From the NCBI RefSeq assembly GCF_038246755.1, contig NZ_CP134706.1, positions 2,666,001-2,730,000 of the forward strand: 64,000 nt of DNA, in the 5' to 3' direction. Numbering within the stretch: the stretch's first letter is position 1; each line of letters opens with the position of its first letter. The DNA is from Micromonospora sp. FIMYZ51 (GTDB taxonomy: Bacteria > Actinomycetota > Actinomycetes > Mycobacteriales > Micromonosporaceae). Under the pieces are notes generated by a model that worked only from the letters and a program-made list of their open reading frames with translations, did no database searches and had not been told where the DNA came from. This document shows positions 47,001 to 55,700 of the stretch, piece after piece. Both the position numbers and the translations under genes were made by a program.

Positions 47001-49784
47001 GAGCTCGATCCCGCCGCCTTCTTCGGGCCGATGCTTGCCGACGTCGACGAGCCCACGGTCGTCTTCGGCCTACCTGACGTGCACGGCGACGGGCAGGAGG
47101 TGCTCGAACTGCGCCGCCCGCTGGACGAGGCGCTGAGCCGGCGGGTAGCCGAGGTGGCGGCCCGGCTGCGTACCAGTCCGGCGACCCTGTTCCACGCCGG
47201 CTGGGCGCTGGCCGTCGCGTCCTGGTCCGATCGCGACGACGTCACGTTCGGCACCGTGCTGTCCGGCCGGACGCAGGGGCCCGCAGGCGTGGAGCGGATG
47301 GTCGGCAGCTTCATCAACACCCTGCCGATGCGCCTGGACCTCGCCGGACGCAGCGTACGGGAGCTGGTCGGCCGGGTGGAGGAACTGCTGCACGAACTGG
47401 TGCGCCACGAGCAGGTGGCGCTCACCGAGGCGCGGGCGCACTGCGGCCTGCCCGCCGACGCACCGCTGTTCAACGCGATCTTCAACTACCGCCGCATGCC
47501 CGCTGACGGCGCAACCGAGCGCCTGCTCGCGCGGGTGGGCGTCACGCCGCTCTCCGGCGTGGTGGAGCGCAGCAACTATCCGGTGACCGTCTCGGTCGAC
47601 GACCTCGGCGACGGGTACGAGGTCGAGGCACTCGTCGACCGGGCGCAGGACGCAAACGTCGTCATCGACTGCCTGGAGGCCGCCGTGGCCGCCGTGGTGG
47701 CGGCGCTGTCGGAGCAGGACGGCGCAGCGCCGGCTCTTTCGCTGCCGGTGCTGCCGGCGGCGATGCAGCACCGCGAGGTCGCCACGTACGCCTGGGAGCC
47801 GGTGGCGATCGAGGAGGGCGTGGCCACCGCCGACGCACAGCGGATGCTGCCCGCCTGGTTCGAGGACGTGGCCCGCCAGGCACCGGAGATGGTGGCGGTG
47901 CGGTGCGCGGGCCGGGTCCTGACCTACGGCGAGCTGAACGCGCACGCCAACCGACTGGCGCGGCAGCTGCGGGAACTGGGGGTGGGCCGCGAGTCGCTGG
48001 TGGCGCTGTGCCTGCCCCGTAGCGAGTGGCTGGTGGTGAGCGCGCTGGCCGTGGTGAAGGCAGGCGGGGCGTACGTGCCGCTGGACCCGTCCGCGCCGGT
48101 GGAACGGCTGGGGCATGTGCTCGGCGACAGCGCGCCGCAGGTGCTGCTTGTGGACGGGGCGGCGCCCGCCGGGCTGGACACGGGCGCGGCGCTCGTGCTG
48201 GACGTGCCCGGCGACGCCGCGCGCCGGGGGTCGCTGAGCGCCGACGACCTGGACCCGGTGGCGGGGGCGAGCCCGTCGGATCTGGCGTACGTCATCTACA
48301 CCTCCGGCTCGACCGGCAAGCCGAAGGGCGTGATGATCGAGCACCGGCACGTGGTCCGGTTCTTCCTCGCGGCGCAGGAGTGGTTCGACTACCGGCCGGG
48401 CGACGTGTGGACCCTGTTCCACTCGTTCGCCTTCGACTTCACCGTGTGGGAGATGTGGGGCGCGCTGCTGCATCGCGGCCACCTCGTGGTGGTCACCCAG
48501 GAGGTGGCCCGCAGCCCGCAGGACTTCTACCGGCTGCTCTGCGTCGAGGGCGTCACCGTGTTGGGACAGACGCCCACCGGGTTCGGCCAGCTGATCTCGG
48601 CGCAGGGCGAGGATCCGACCCCGCACCGGGTACGGACCGTGGTCCTCGGCGGCGAGGAACTGGATGCCTCGGCGCTGGGGCCGTGGTTCAAACGGCCGGT
48701 CAACGCCGGTACCCGGCTGGTGAACATGTGGGGCACCACGGAGACGACCGTGGTCACCACGTACCGGCAGGTCACCGAGCCCGACACCCGCCTCACCACC
48801 AGGCCCATCGGTGGCCCGATGCCGGGGCTGAGCGTGTACGTGCTGGACCGCCACCAGCGTCCGACGCCGACCGGTGCGGTGGGTGAGCTGGTCATCGGCG
48901 GCGAGGCGGTGGGCCGTGGCTACCTGAACCGGCCGGAGCTGACCGCGCAGCGGTTCCTCCACGACCCGTTCAGCAACGTGCCGGGTGCGCGCATGTACCG
49001 GACCGGGGACCTGGGGCGGCGACTGCCGGACGGTTCGCTGGAGTTCCTCGGGCGCAACGACGACCAGGTCAAGGTGCGCGGCTACCGGATCGAGCTGGGC
49101 GAGATCACCACCCGCCTCAATGAGCACCCGGCGGTCGCGGACGCCCGCGTGGTGGTGCGCGGGCAGGGCGACGACCGGCGTCTGGTCGGGTACCTCGTGC
49201 CGGCGGCGCGGTTGTCCGAGCCGGCCGAGCAGGCGCTGCGAACCGAGCTGGACGCGGCGCTGCGGGCCGTGCTCCCGCCGTACATGGTGCCCTCCGGCTA
49301 CGTGCTGCTGGACCGGCTGCCACTTACCGGCAACGGCAAGCTCGACACCCGGGCGCTGCCCGCGCCAGCACTGCCGCAGCGGACCGAGGAGCAGGGCACG
49401 GCCCCGCGTACCGAGGCCGAACAGGTCGTTTCGGAGGTCTGGGCCGAGCTGCTGAACACCGACGCCGGTCAGCTCGGTGTGGAGAGCAACTTCTTCTCGC
49501 TGGGCGGCAACTCGCTGCTGGTCACCCGGATGATCAACATGATCAAGCGGCGGACCGGGGTGGAACTGCGGGTGCAGACCATCTTCGACGCGCGACAACT
49601 GGCCGATCTCGCCGCCGCGGTGGCACGGGACATGCCGGACACCAAGGCTGCCGTCCCGCTGAACCTCGACGCGATCAGCTCCAGCATCGACCTGATCGAG
49701 AACATGACCGACGCGGAGCTGGACGCCCTGGACACGGCAGACGCCGTCCGCGACGCCGAGCACCAGGCAGGGGGCCGACCTTGA
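38001..49784 (+). CDS. AT-less PKS-NRPS hybrid megasynthase
   Basis: A 3927-aa protein. Approximate domains by residue: DH1 1-277 (HLVRGRAILPG; second motif HPALFEA has Glu for Asp); ACP1 304-380 (GLTSAG); ACP2 397-474 with Leu436 where the carrier Ser should be; DH2 497-784 (HDHRV, HPAILDG). Then KS1 814-1245 (DTMCSSSL, EAHGTGT, NIGH: active); KR 1634-1884 (GGGGALG, SSISG, YAAAG, IDD at the LDD site); ACP3 1930-2013 (YGMDSV). KS2 2059-2477 has DSMCTSSA but ESAANGTA, so the first catalytic His is lost (KS0). PCP, C (HHIIHDA), A and PCP (GGNSLL) follow. No AT domain, so extender units must come from a trans-AT. The A code reads about D-F-W-G-V-G-M-V-V-K, Thr-like. Starting with DH implies a module split with another protein. 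Confidence 0.9.
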   Translation: MLTAGSSTFHETFTVTADNPLLRGHLVRGRAILPGVGYVDLALQVLARHGYPMAEVELRNLTIHAPLVVEPGEQVLTTVAGRPAPAGGLRVEISSRRTPDAAEVTHAVTGVHRVPRADFAERLALPLSPAGRLLPLADVYAWFRARELVHSGLMKADGVVHHRADDAVTELELPAAQQGGRADFLFHPALFEAGLLGGGVGIHVLNERHQGDELYLPLVFESFRAIAPLGQRCFVRVPAVSARRDEELFRLAVEFYDADGVKIAEIGQVVAKRVRAEVSLDGREARDPVPAAATPRPAAGSAQAAGADVTALLRELVAARLGVPTAEVGTHVGYYQLGLTSAGLLGLVAELEDRLSLELSPTVVFEHTTIAELAAWLRDRLAQPHPAAPVVTTNAASADAAAAVRAELSSEIASLLDLPVAEVSPDIELVDLGLDLVGRSTLVERLNERYGLALTPAVLLAHPTVRSLAAHLAAPAAEPVAPAAEPVAPGAESTPSRPHPMLHRRLPDDGGVVFSSELDGSEPYLHDHRVRGERVLPAVAQLEAACAAVAAALDPPPGRTVRLHDVVWLRPARAGAHGLELRVSVRAAGAGAAFEITGQGELCCQGRARLVDDDDRTLPDLADARAGCAGPSIPVAHAYDLFAAAGLDHGPALRALTGLRTGIDAAGHPQVLAELGLPDAADPPAGWLLHPAILDGALQAVAGLRLAAATGSARPALPFAVAQVDARATAPPRAHAWVRYQPGSGPDAAQPMLDVTVFDEQGRVCADLVGLSVRALPDPPAVPGPEPVESGQMVEPAPAGSGQMVEPAPAGSGLDIAVIGVSGRYPDAADLDEFWANLRGGRDSVRRVPAGRWEHPRWADADADGYWGGFLDGIDLFDPLFFQISLREAEHLDPHERLFLECAHHVLEDAGYTAELLNRTSGRVGVFAGVMYQDYQLYGAQAQERGQAVALSGSASSVSNRVSYCYGFTGPSLSVDTMCSSSLTAIHLACEAIRSGQCGAAIAGGVNLTAHPNKYLMLAQRGYLSSDGRCRSFGAGGDGYVPGEGVGAVLLKPLAQALADRDHIHAVINGTAVNHGGRTNGYTVPSPVAQSRVVGEALAASGADPRALSYLEAHGTGTALGDPIEIAGLLRAFTDAGCGPAHCAIGSVKSNIGHAESAAGIAGLTKVLLQMRHRELVPSLHADTLNPHIDFTGTPLRVQRDLATWQPPTVHDGGQRRAFPRVAGVSSFGAGGANAHVVLTEHIPPVAVPRPDGGPAALLVLSAMSEAQLVAQARRLSARLDQLTEADLPGVAWTLQTGRTVLPERLAFAANSLAQVRALLDAFVARPTSAAGWVRGTVLQEVIQDEVELAAALDDWSRDGTAARLLRLWATGTAVPWETVWQAYAVGAGAATSLPRRVPLPGYPFARERCWIELAPVEEAAPARVTRQSDAHPVPPEDGLALLRPVWVADPPSPDPALRLPDPALRVPEGVAGYVAHQVAVVGTLTAADRDSLRAALPPGTGLRFVDVVDGPLDQQYLAAARAVFTLLQEVLRPGLPGVALVQVALAQPAVDPAQREQLACLRGLTGMLRTAALENPALRTQLVDCLDGAPADVVAARLVAEAGADPVPEVRHRDGRRHTAALVEVGDGEPGMPWRDGGVYLISGGGGALGRLVASDIAAAVRHATIVLVGRSAPGEELRSTRAALRAAGLTVEHRRADVADRAAVGRLLADVTRDHGPLTGIVHAAGVIDDRLIVGKPAQELPVVLGPKVAGLVNLDELSQDQPLEFLVCLSSISGVFGNVGQADYAAAGAFLDAYAVRRNLLVAAGRRSGRTVSVGWPLWADGGMGAHEAVATRLRALGLAPLDTARGLAVLRRALTDPGAAGDGSLVVLAGRPEAVRRIADSYPAPAPTRAAARDGTDARGHTTDRQDAVADPDGAAGPASGGRPMAERALRHLRQTVAGILKLAPERLHPDVQLERYGMDSVLAVAAVTALEETFGPLPRTLLLERPTLQELAEHLAAEHAAALRALLGEPAPAAPLPPAAPDESPVAASPVPAQQIATAPERTFRAAERRGEFMDVAVIGIAGRYPQAQDLDTFWACLREGRDCVTKPPADRWGDAPGDGAWGGFLDGIDRFDRALFGIAPREAAVMDPQQRLFLETVWELFEGSGVTQDVIARRYGRRVGVYVGAAYQLYRADGDDPALAALTATASYNAIANRVSHFFGLEGASLAVDSMCTSSAMAIHLACADLNRGESELAVAGGVNLATHPDKFLALSQMQLLGTHPGSRSFRDGDGYLPAEAVGAVLLKPLAAALRDGDEVHAVIKGTASLHSGRAGGFLAPSRRAQVTVMRRALEQAGTAADSIGYVESAANGTAMSDEIELSALREVFAGVPAPVLVGSVKSNIGHPEAASGIAQLTKVALQLRHGELTPLTDVGKPNPNVDLHGGPLALCERLTPWEQRTDAQGRPTVRRALINSVAAGGSHVSLVVEAPPQRPVEPPEPDNTGPQLVVLSAADSARLRTAVRRLDEFLDRNDAVQLADVAYTLQVGREALAERFAVVAGDVAELRVRLARYLDPTGGVEAVPGYAGSITAAPAPLLGALEGAGGEAFLAALVADGDLDRLAELWVYGVRIPWRGLHPGRRRLLPLPGTVFDRGSYWLAGMTPATRSAPVAVTPNAPPAPDAVAVTPDAPPAPDAVAETVREVCAQVLGFPAGEVGLDDSFTALGGHSLLAHRFAALLAERGLPGDPAAILGARTLAAVAEAVRPVTTRPAPADGPTRLAVVIDGTDAQPDAGADRPPVPGGIPAGTTRITPDLLPLVTLTEQEIATIVAAVPGGAANVQDVYPLAPLQEGMYFHHLKESAHDPYVSSGLFSFADRDRLDSFARALQAVIVRHDALRTIVLADGLSRPVQAVLRQATLAVEEIALHDGDSAAQQLGELLRDAPRMPLDQAPLVRLRAGRHPGTGGWYAALSLHHIIHDAASLGLLLDEIVACMEGRAEALPAPVPYRAFIAHPRPAELDPAAFFGPMLADVDEPTVVFGLPDVHGDGQEVLELRRPLDEALSRRVAEVAARLRTSPATLFHAGWALAVASWSDRDDVTFGTVLSGRTQGPAGVERMVGSFINTLPMRLDLAGRSVRELVGRVEELLHELVRHEQVALTEARAHCGLPADAPLFNAIFNYRRMPADGATERLLARVGVTPLSGVVERSNYPVTVSVDDLGDGYEVEALVDRAQDANVVIDCLEAAVAAVVAALSEQDGAAPALSLPVLPAAMQHREVATYAWEPVAIEEGVATADAQRMLPAWFEDVARQAPEMVAVRCAGRVLTYGELNAHANRLARQLRELGVGRESLVALCLPRSEWLVVSALAVVKAGGAYVPLDPSAPVERLGHVLGDSAPQVLLVDGAAPAGLDTGAALVLDVPGDAARRGSLSADDLDPVAGASPSDLAYVIYTSGSTGKPKGVMIEHRHVVRFFLAAQEWFDYRPGDVWTLFHSFAFDFTVWEMWGALLHRGHLVVVTQEVARSPQDFYRLLCVEGVTVLGQTPTGFGQLISAQGEDPTPHRVRTVVLGGEELDASALGPWFKRPVNAGTRLVNMWGTTETTVVTTYRQVTEPDTRLTTRPIGGPMPGLSVYVLDRHQRPTPTGAVGELVIGGEAVGRGYLNRPELTAQRFLHDPFSNVPGARMYRTGDLGRRLPDGSLEFLGRNDDQVKVRGYRIELGEITTRLNEHPAVADARVVVRGQGDDRRLVGYLVPAARLSEPAEQALRTELDAALRAVLPPYMVPSGYVLLDRLPLTGNGKLDTRALPAPALPQRTEEQGTAPRTEAEQVVSEVWAELLNTDAGQLGVESNFFSLGGNSLLVTRMINMIKRRTGVELRVQTIFDARQLADLAAAVARDMPDTKAAVPLNLDAISSSIDLIENMTDAELDALDTADAVRDAEHQAGGRP

Positions 49785-52700
49785 GCACGCCGCACCAGCA
49801 GAGCAGGCAGGAGCTGGTCCGCAGGATCCAGTCCATGCCCGCCAAGCGACAGCGCGCCGTGATCGCGATGCTGCGCCAACAGGGCGTCGACCTGTCCGCG
49901 CTCGACATCATCCCGCGCCTGCCCCGGTCCGCGGAGCAGCCGCTGCCGCTGTCCTTCGCCCAGCAGCGGCTGTGGTTCCTCGCCCAGATCGAGGGGGCCA
50001 GCGCGACCTACAACGTGCCCATGGCGATGCGGCTGCACGGGCCGCTCGACCGGGACGCGCTGCGCCGCGCCCTCGCCGACCTGGTACGCCGCCACGAGGC
50101 GCTCCGCACGCGGTTCGAGGAGCGCGACGGCGTGCCGTACCAGTGCATCGACGACGGCGCGGGTTTCACCGTGCGCGAGCAGGACGTCGCCGACCCGGCC
50201 GACATCCCGCGGATCTGCCAGCGGGAGATGCTCACCCCCTTCGACCTGGCCCGCGACTGCCTGATCCGGGCGGTGCTGCTGCGTCGCAGCGACATCGAGC
50301 ACGTGCTCATGGTGACGATGCACCACACCGTGGCGGACGGCTGGTCGGTCGGCGTGTTCTTCCGCGACGTCACCGCGCTCTACGAGGCCGGCCGACAGGG
50401 CCGCGAGGCGGCACTCGAACCGTTGCCGGTGCAGTACGCCGACTTCGCGCACTGGCAGCGCGCGTGGCTGGCGGGCGACGTGCAGGCACGCCAGGTGGCG
50501 TACTGGAAGGAGCAGCTCGCCGGCGTGGACGCGACGTTGACGCTGCCCGCCGACCGGCCCCGGCCGCCGGTGCGCGGCTACGACGGCACCCGGGAGTTCT
50601 TCCGTTGCCCGCCGAACCTGCTCGACCGGCTCCGGCGGATCAGCGACGAGCACGGCGTGACCCTCTACATGACCCTGCTGGCGGCGTACAGCGTCGTGCT
50701 GCACCGCTACACCCAGCAGACCGACATAGCCGTCGGCACCATCGTGGCCAACCGCAACCGGGCCGAGATCGAGGGGCTCATCGGGCTGTTCGCCAACACC
50801 CTGGTGATGCGCAACGACCTCTCCGGTGACCCGACCTTCGCCGAGCTGCTCGCCCGGGTGAAGCGGACCGTCCTGGCCGCCTTCGACCACCAGGACGTGC
50901 CGTTCGAGGCCGTGGTGGACGCCTTGCAGGTGGACCGCAGCCTGAGCCACTCACCGGTGTTCCAGACCGTGCTCGTGCTCCAGGAGGAGCAGGCACAGCC
51001 GCGACTGACCCTCGGCGGGTTCGAGGTGACCCCGGTCGACGTCGATTTCACCATCGCCAAGTTCGATCTCACCGTCGACCTGCGTGAGACGCCCGACGGC
51101 CTGGCCGGGGCGGTGGAGTACGACACCGCCCTCTACGACCCGGCGACGATCAAGCGTTTCGTGCGGCACTTCACCACGCTGCTGGCCGACATCGCCCGTA
51201 CGCCGGAGAAGCGCGTCTCCCAACTCGACCTGATGGACGACGCCGAACGCGCGGACGTCACCGCCGGATGGGCGGCGTCCGTGCCGGCCGCACCGACCGG
51301 GCCCCGTCTGCACGAGTGGTTCGAGGACGTCGTGCGCCGTACGCCGGACGCGGTGGCCGTGCGGTGCGCCGACCGCGAGCTGACCTACCGGGAGCTGAAC
51401 GCGCGGGCGAACCGGTTGGCGCGGTATCTGCGGGCGCAGGGCGTCGGCCGCGAGACACTTGTGGCGCTCTGCCTGCCTGCCAGCGAGTGGCTGGTGGTGT
51501 GCGCGCTCGCCGCGCTGAAGTCCGGTGGGGCGTACCTGCCGCTGGACCCGGCGGCGCCGGTGGCCCGGCTGGGGGAGGTGCTGTCCGACAGCAGACCGCG
51601 GGTGTTATTCGTCGACGGCGCGGTCCCCGAGGGGCTGGTCACCGGAAATGCCGTCGTGATCGACGTGCGGGCCCGCTGGGACTGGCTGCCCGCCGACGAC
51701 CTCGTGCCGCAGCCTGGGGCCGGCCCGGCCGACCTGGCGTACGTGATCTACACGTCGGGTTCGACCGGCCGGCCGAAGGGCGTGCTTGTCGAACACCGCC
51801 AGGTCACCCGCCTGTTCACCGAGACCCGGGCGTACTTCGGGTTCGGGCCCGACGACGTGTGGACGTTGTTCCACTCGTTCGCCTTCGACTTCTCCGTCTG
51901 GGAGATGTGGGGCGCGCTGCTGCACGGCGGACGGCTGGTCGTGGTCGGGCGGGACACCGCCCGCAGCGCGCACGACTTCTACGCCCTGCTGTGCGCCGAG
52001 GGCGTCACCGTGCTCAACCAGACGCCTACCGCGTTCGGGCAGCTGATCGCCGCGCAGGGCGAGGACCCGGCCCCGCACCGGCTGCGGACCGTGGTGTTCG
52101 GCGGCGAGGCGTTGGACCCGGCGACGCTGCGACCGTGGTTCGCGCGCCCGGCAAACGCCGGCGTCGAGCTGGTCAACATGTACGGGATCACCGAGACGAC
52201 CGTGCACGTCACCCACCGGGTGATCACGGAGGCCGACACCCGGCGCGGCGCCAGCCCGATCGGCGGACCGCTGCCCGACCTGGCCGTCTACCTGCTCGAC
52301 CAGCACCGCCGGCCCGTGCCGACCGGTGCGGTGGGCGAGATGTACGTGGGCGGCCGGGGCGTGGCCCGCGGCTACCTGTACCGGCCCGAGCTGACCGCCG
52401 AACGGTTTCTGGACGACCCGTTCCGCGGCGAGTCGGGCGCACGCATGTACCGCACCGGAGACCTGGCCCGCCGGCTGGCAGACGGCTCGCTGGAGTTCCT
52501 CGGCCGCAACGACGACCAGGTCAAGGTGCGCGGCTACCGGATCGAGCTGGGCGAGATCATCGCCTGCCTCAACGAGCACCCCGGCGTGCGTACCTGTGCC
52601 GTCGTGGTCCGCGCCGATCGCCCCGGCAACCGTCAGCTGGTCGCATACGTCGTGCCCGTCGATGGCCAGCCGGAGCCGGAGCTACGCGCCGACCTCGACC

Positions 52701-55700
52701 AGTTGGCGCGCCGGACACTGCCCGAGTACATGCTGCCCAGCGCCTACCTGATGCTGCCCGATCTGCCCCTGACCACAAACGGCAAACTCGATCGCGCGGC
52801 GCTGCCCGCCCCCGGCATCGAGGACTACGCGGCCCGGGAGTCCGGCGGCCACGCCGCCCCCGCTGCGGGCACCGAACGGACCCTGGCCTCGATCTGGGCG
52901 GACCTGCTCGGCTTCGACACCGACCGGATCAGCCGGCACGACAACTTCTTCACCCTCGGCGGGCACTCGCTGCTCATCACCGTGCTCGTGGCGCGGCTGC
53001 GCGAGGTCGGCCTGCACCTGGCAGTGCGCGACGTGTTCCGCGACCCGACCCTGGCCGGCCTCGCGGCGTGCATCGACGCGGCCACCGGCCCGACCGACGG
53101 GGCCGGGCCGGTGCCGCCGAACCTCCTCCCTGCGGGGTGCGCACGGCTCACCCCGCAGCTGCTGCCCCTGGTCGGGCTGAGCCAGGAGCAACTGGACGCC
53201 GTCGCGGCCCGGGTACCCGGCGGTGCGGCAAACGTGCAGGACGTCTACCCGCTGGTTCCCTCGCAGGAGGGCATCCTCTTCCACCACCTGATGGACCCCG
53301 ACAACGACCCGTACGTCATGTCGGTGGTGTTCACCGCCGCGGACGAGGCGGCGTGCACCGCGTTCACCGACGCCTTGCAGGCGGTGGTGGACCGGCACGA
53401 CGTGATGCGTACCGCCGTGCTCACCGAGGGGCTGGCCGAGCCGGTGCAGGTGGTGTACCGCAACGCGACGCTGCCCGTGGAGCGCGTCGAGCTCGCTGTG
53501 CACGCGACGGCCGGCACCGACCGCGAGCAGCAGGCCCGTGCGCTGCTGGAGCGGCCCGCCGAGCTGCGTCCGGACCAGGCGCCGATGATGAAGGTCCGGG
53601 TCGCGGCGGACCCCGACTCGCCGCGCCGGTTCCTGCTTGTCAACTTCCACCACCTCATCGAGGACGCCACCTCGATGCGGCTGATCGTCGACGAGGCGGC
53701 GGCGCACATGGCCGGGCGCGCAGACCTGCTCGCCCCGCCCGCGCCGTACCGCGACTTCGTGGCGCACACCCTGCGCCAGTTGCGCACCGGCGACGCCGAG
53801 GAGTACTTCCGCCGGGTCCTCGGCGACGTCACCGAGCCGACGGTGCCGTTCGGACTCACCGACGTGCGCGGCGACGGCCGGCGTACCCGCAAGCCGCGTC
53901 GCGCCCTGTCCGCCGACCTCACCGGCCGGCTGCGGGCCGAGGCCGGGCGGCTCGGGTTGAGCCCGGCCTGGCTCTTCCATGCCGCCGCCGCCCGGGTCGT
54001 GGCCGCCGGCAGCGGGCGGGACGACGTCGTGTTCGGCACCGTCATGTCCGGGCGCATGCAGGAGGTGCCGGGCGTGGAGCGGATGCTCGGCAACTTCATC
54101 AACACCCTGCCGCTGCGGGTACGGCTGGCCGGGCGGACCGTCCGCGAGCTGGTCGACCAGGTGGCCGACGGGCTGCGCGAGCTGATCGCCCGGGAGCAGT
54201 CCTCGCTGAGCCTGGCCCAGCGGTGCAGCGGGCTGGACAGCGACACCCCGCTGTTCAGCGCCGCGATCAACTTCCGGCATTTCGAGCCTGCGGCGGACGG
54301 CGTCGCCGCACCGTCCCTGGAGGGCCAGGGCATTTCCTGGCTGGCCGTCCTGGACCGCACCAACTATCCGATGGGGATCTCGCTCGACGATCTCGGTGAC
54401 GAGCTGTCGCTTACCGTCCAGATCGACGAGGGAATCGAACCGGAGCAGCTGCTGGCCTACGTGGAGACGGCGCTGGCGGGCATCGTCGACGCGCTCGCCG
54501 CCGACGACGGCCGCAGCACCCTGGCGCTTGATATCGACGTGCTGCCGGTGGCGCAGCGGGAGCGGTCGCTGGCCGTGGCCCGAGGCGCGAGCCCGCCCTA
54601 CCCCGCCGACGCCGGACTCGCCGAGCTGTTCGAGGAGCAGGCGGCACGGCGACCGGGGGCGGTCGCGGTCCGCCACGGCGCGCAGCAGCTGACCTACGCG
54701 CAGCTCAACGCGCGGGCCAACCGGATCGCGCACCATCTGCGCGCCGCAGGCGTCGGCCCGGACGTCCTGGTCGGGCTGTGCGCCGACCGGTCCCCGGACC
54801 TGGTGGCCGGGCTGCTGGGCATCTTGAAGGCGGGCGGTGCGTACGTCCCGATCGACCCGGACTACCCCGAGCAGCGCATCCGCGCACTGCTCGAAGCGTC
54901 CGGAGTGCGCCTCGTACTGGGGCAGTCCCGCCTGCCGGATCCGCTGTTCGACCAGGTCGCCGAGGTGGTGCACCTGGACACCGGCGAGCGCGCCGGCGAC
55001 CGGGCGCAGGTACTCGCCGGCCGGCCCGAGCACAATCCGTCCCGGACCGGGCTCACCCCGGACCATCTCGCCTACGCGATCTTCACCTCCGGCTCCACCG
55101 GGCGGCCCAAGGGCGTGCTTGTGACGCAGCGCGGCGTGGCCCGGCTGGTGCGCAACCCCGACTACTTCGCCGCCGACGAGGACACCGTGGTGCTGCACCA
55201 CTCGTCCATCTCGTTCGACGCCGGCACCCAGGAGGTGCTCACTCCGCTGCTGTGCGGCGGGGTGCTGGTGCTGCACGACGGCGACGCCCGCGACCCCGGC
55301 CAGCTGCTGGACTGCGTGGCGCGTACCGGTGTCGGCACGATGCTGCTGTCGGCCGCGTTCCTGCCGGAGTTCGCCGAGGCGGCGTCCGGTCGCGAGCTGC
55401 CGCTGCGCTACCTGGCCGTGGTCGGTGACACGTTCTCGGCCCGCGACGTGCGCCGGCTCCAGCAGGATCATCCGTACCTGACCGTCGTGAACGGATACGG
55501 CCCGACCGAGAACAGCATCGCCTCCACGTACCACGAAATTCCGCGCGACCTCGCCGACGACGCCCGGGTGCCGATCGGCCGGCCGGTGCCGCACACCACC
55601 GCGTACGTGACCGACGAGCGGTTGCGGCTGGTGCCCGACGGCGTGATCGGCGAGCTCTGTCTGGGTGGTGCCGGGGTGGCCCGTGGCTACCTCGACGACC

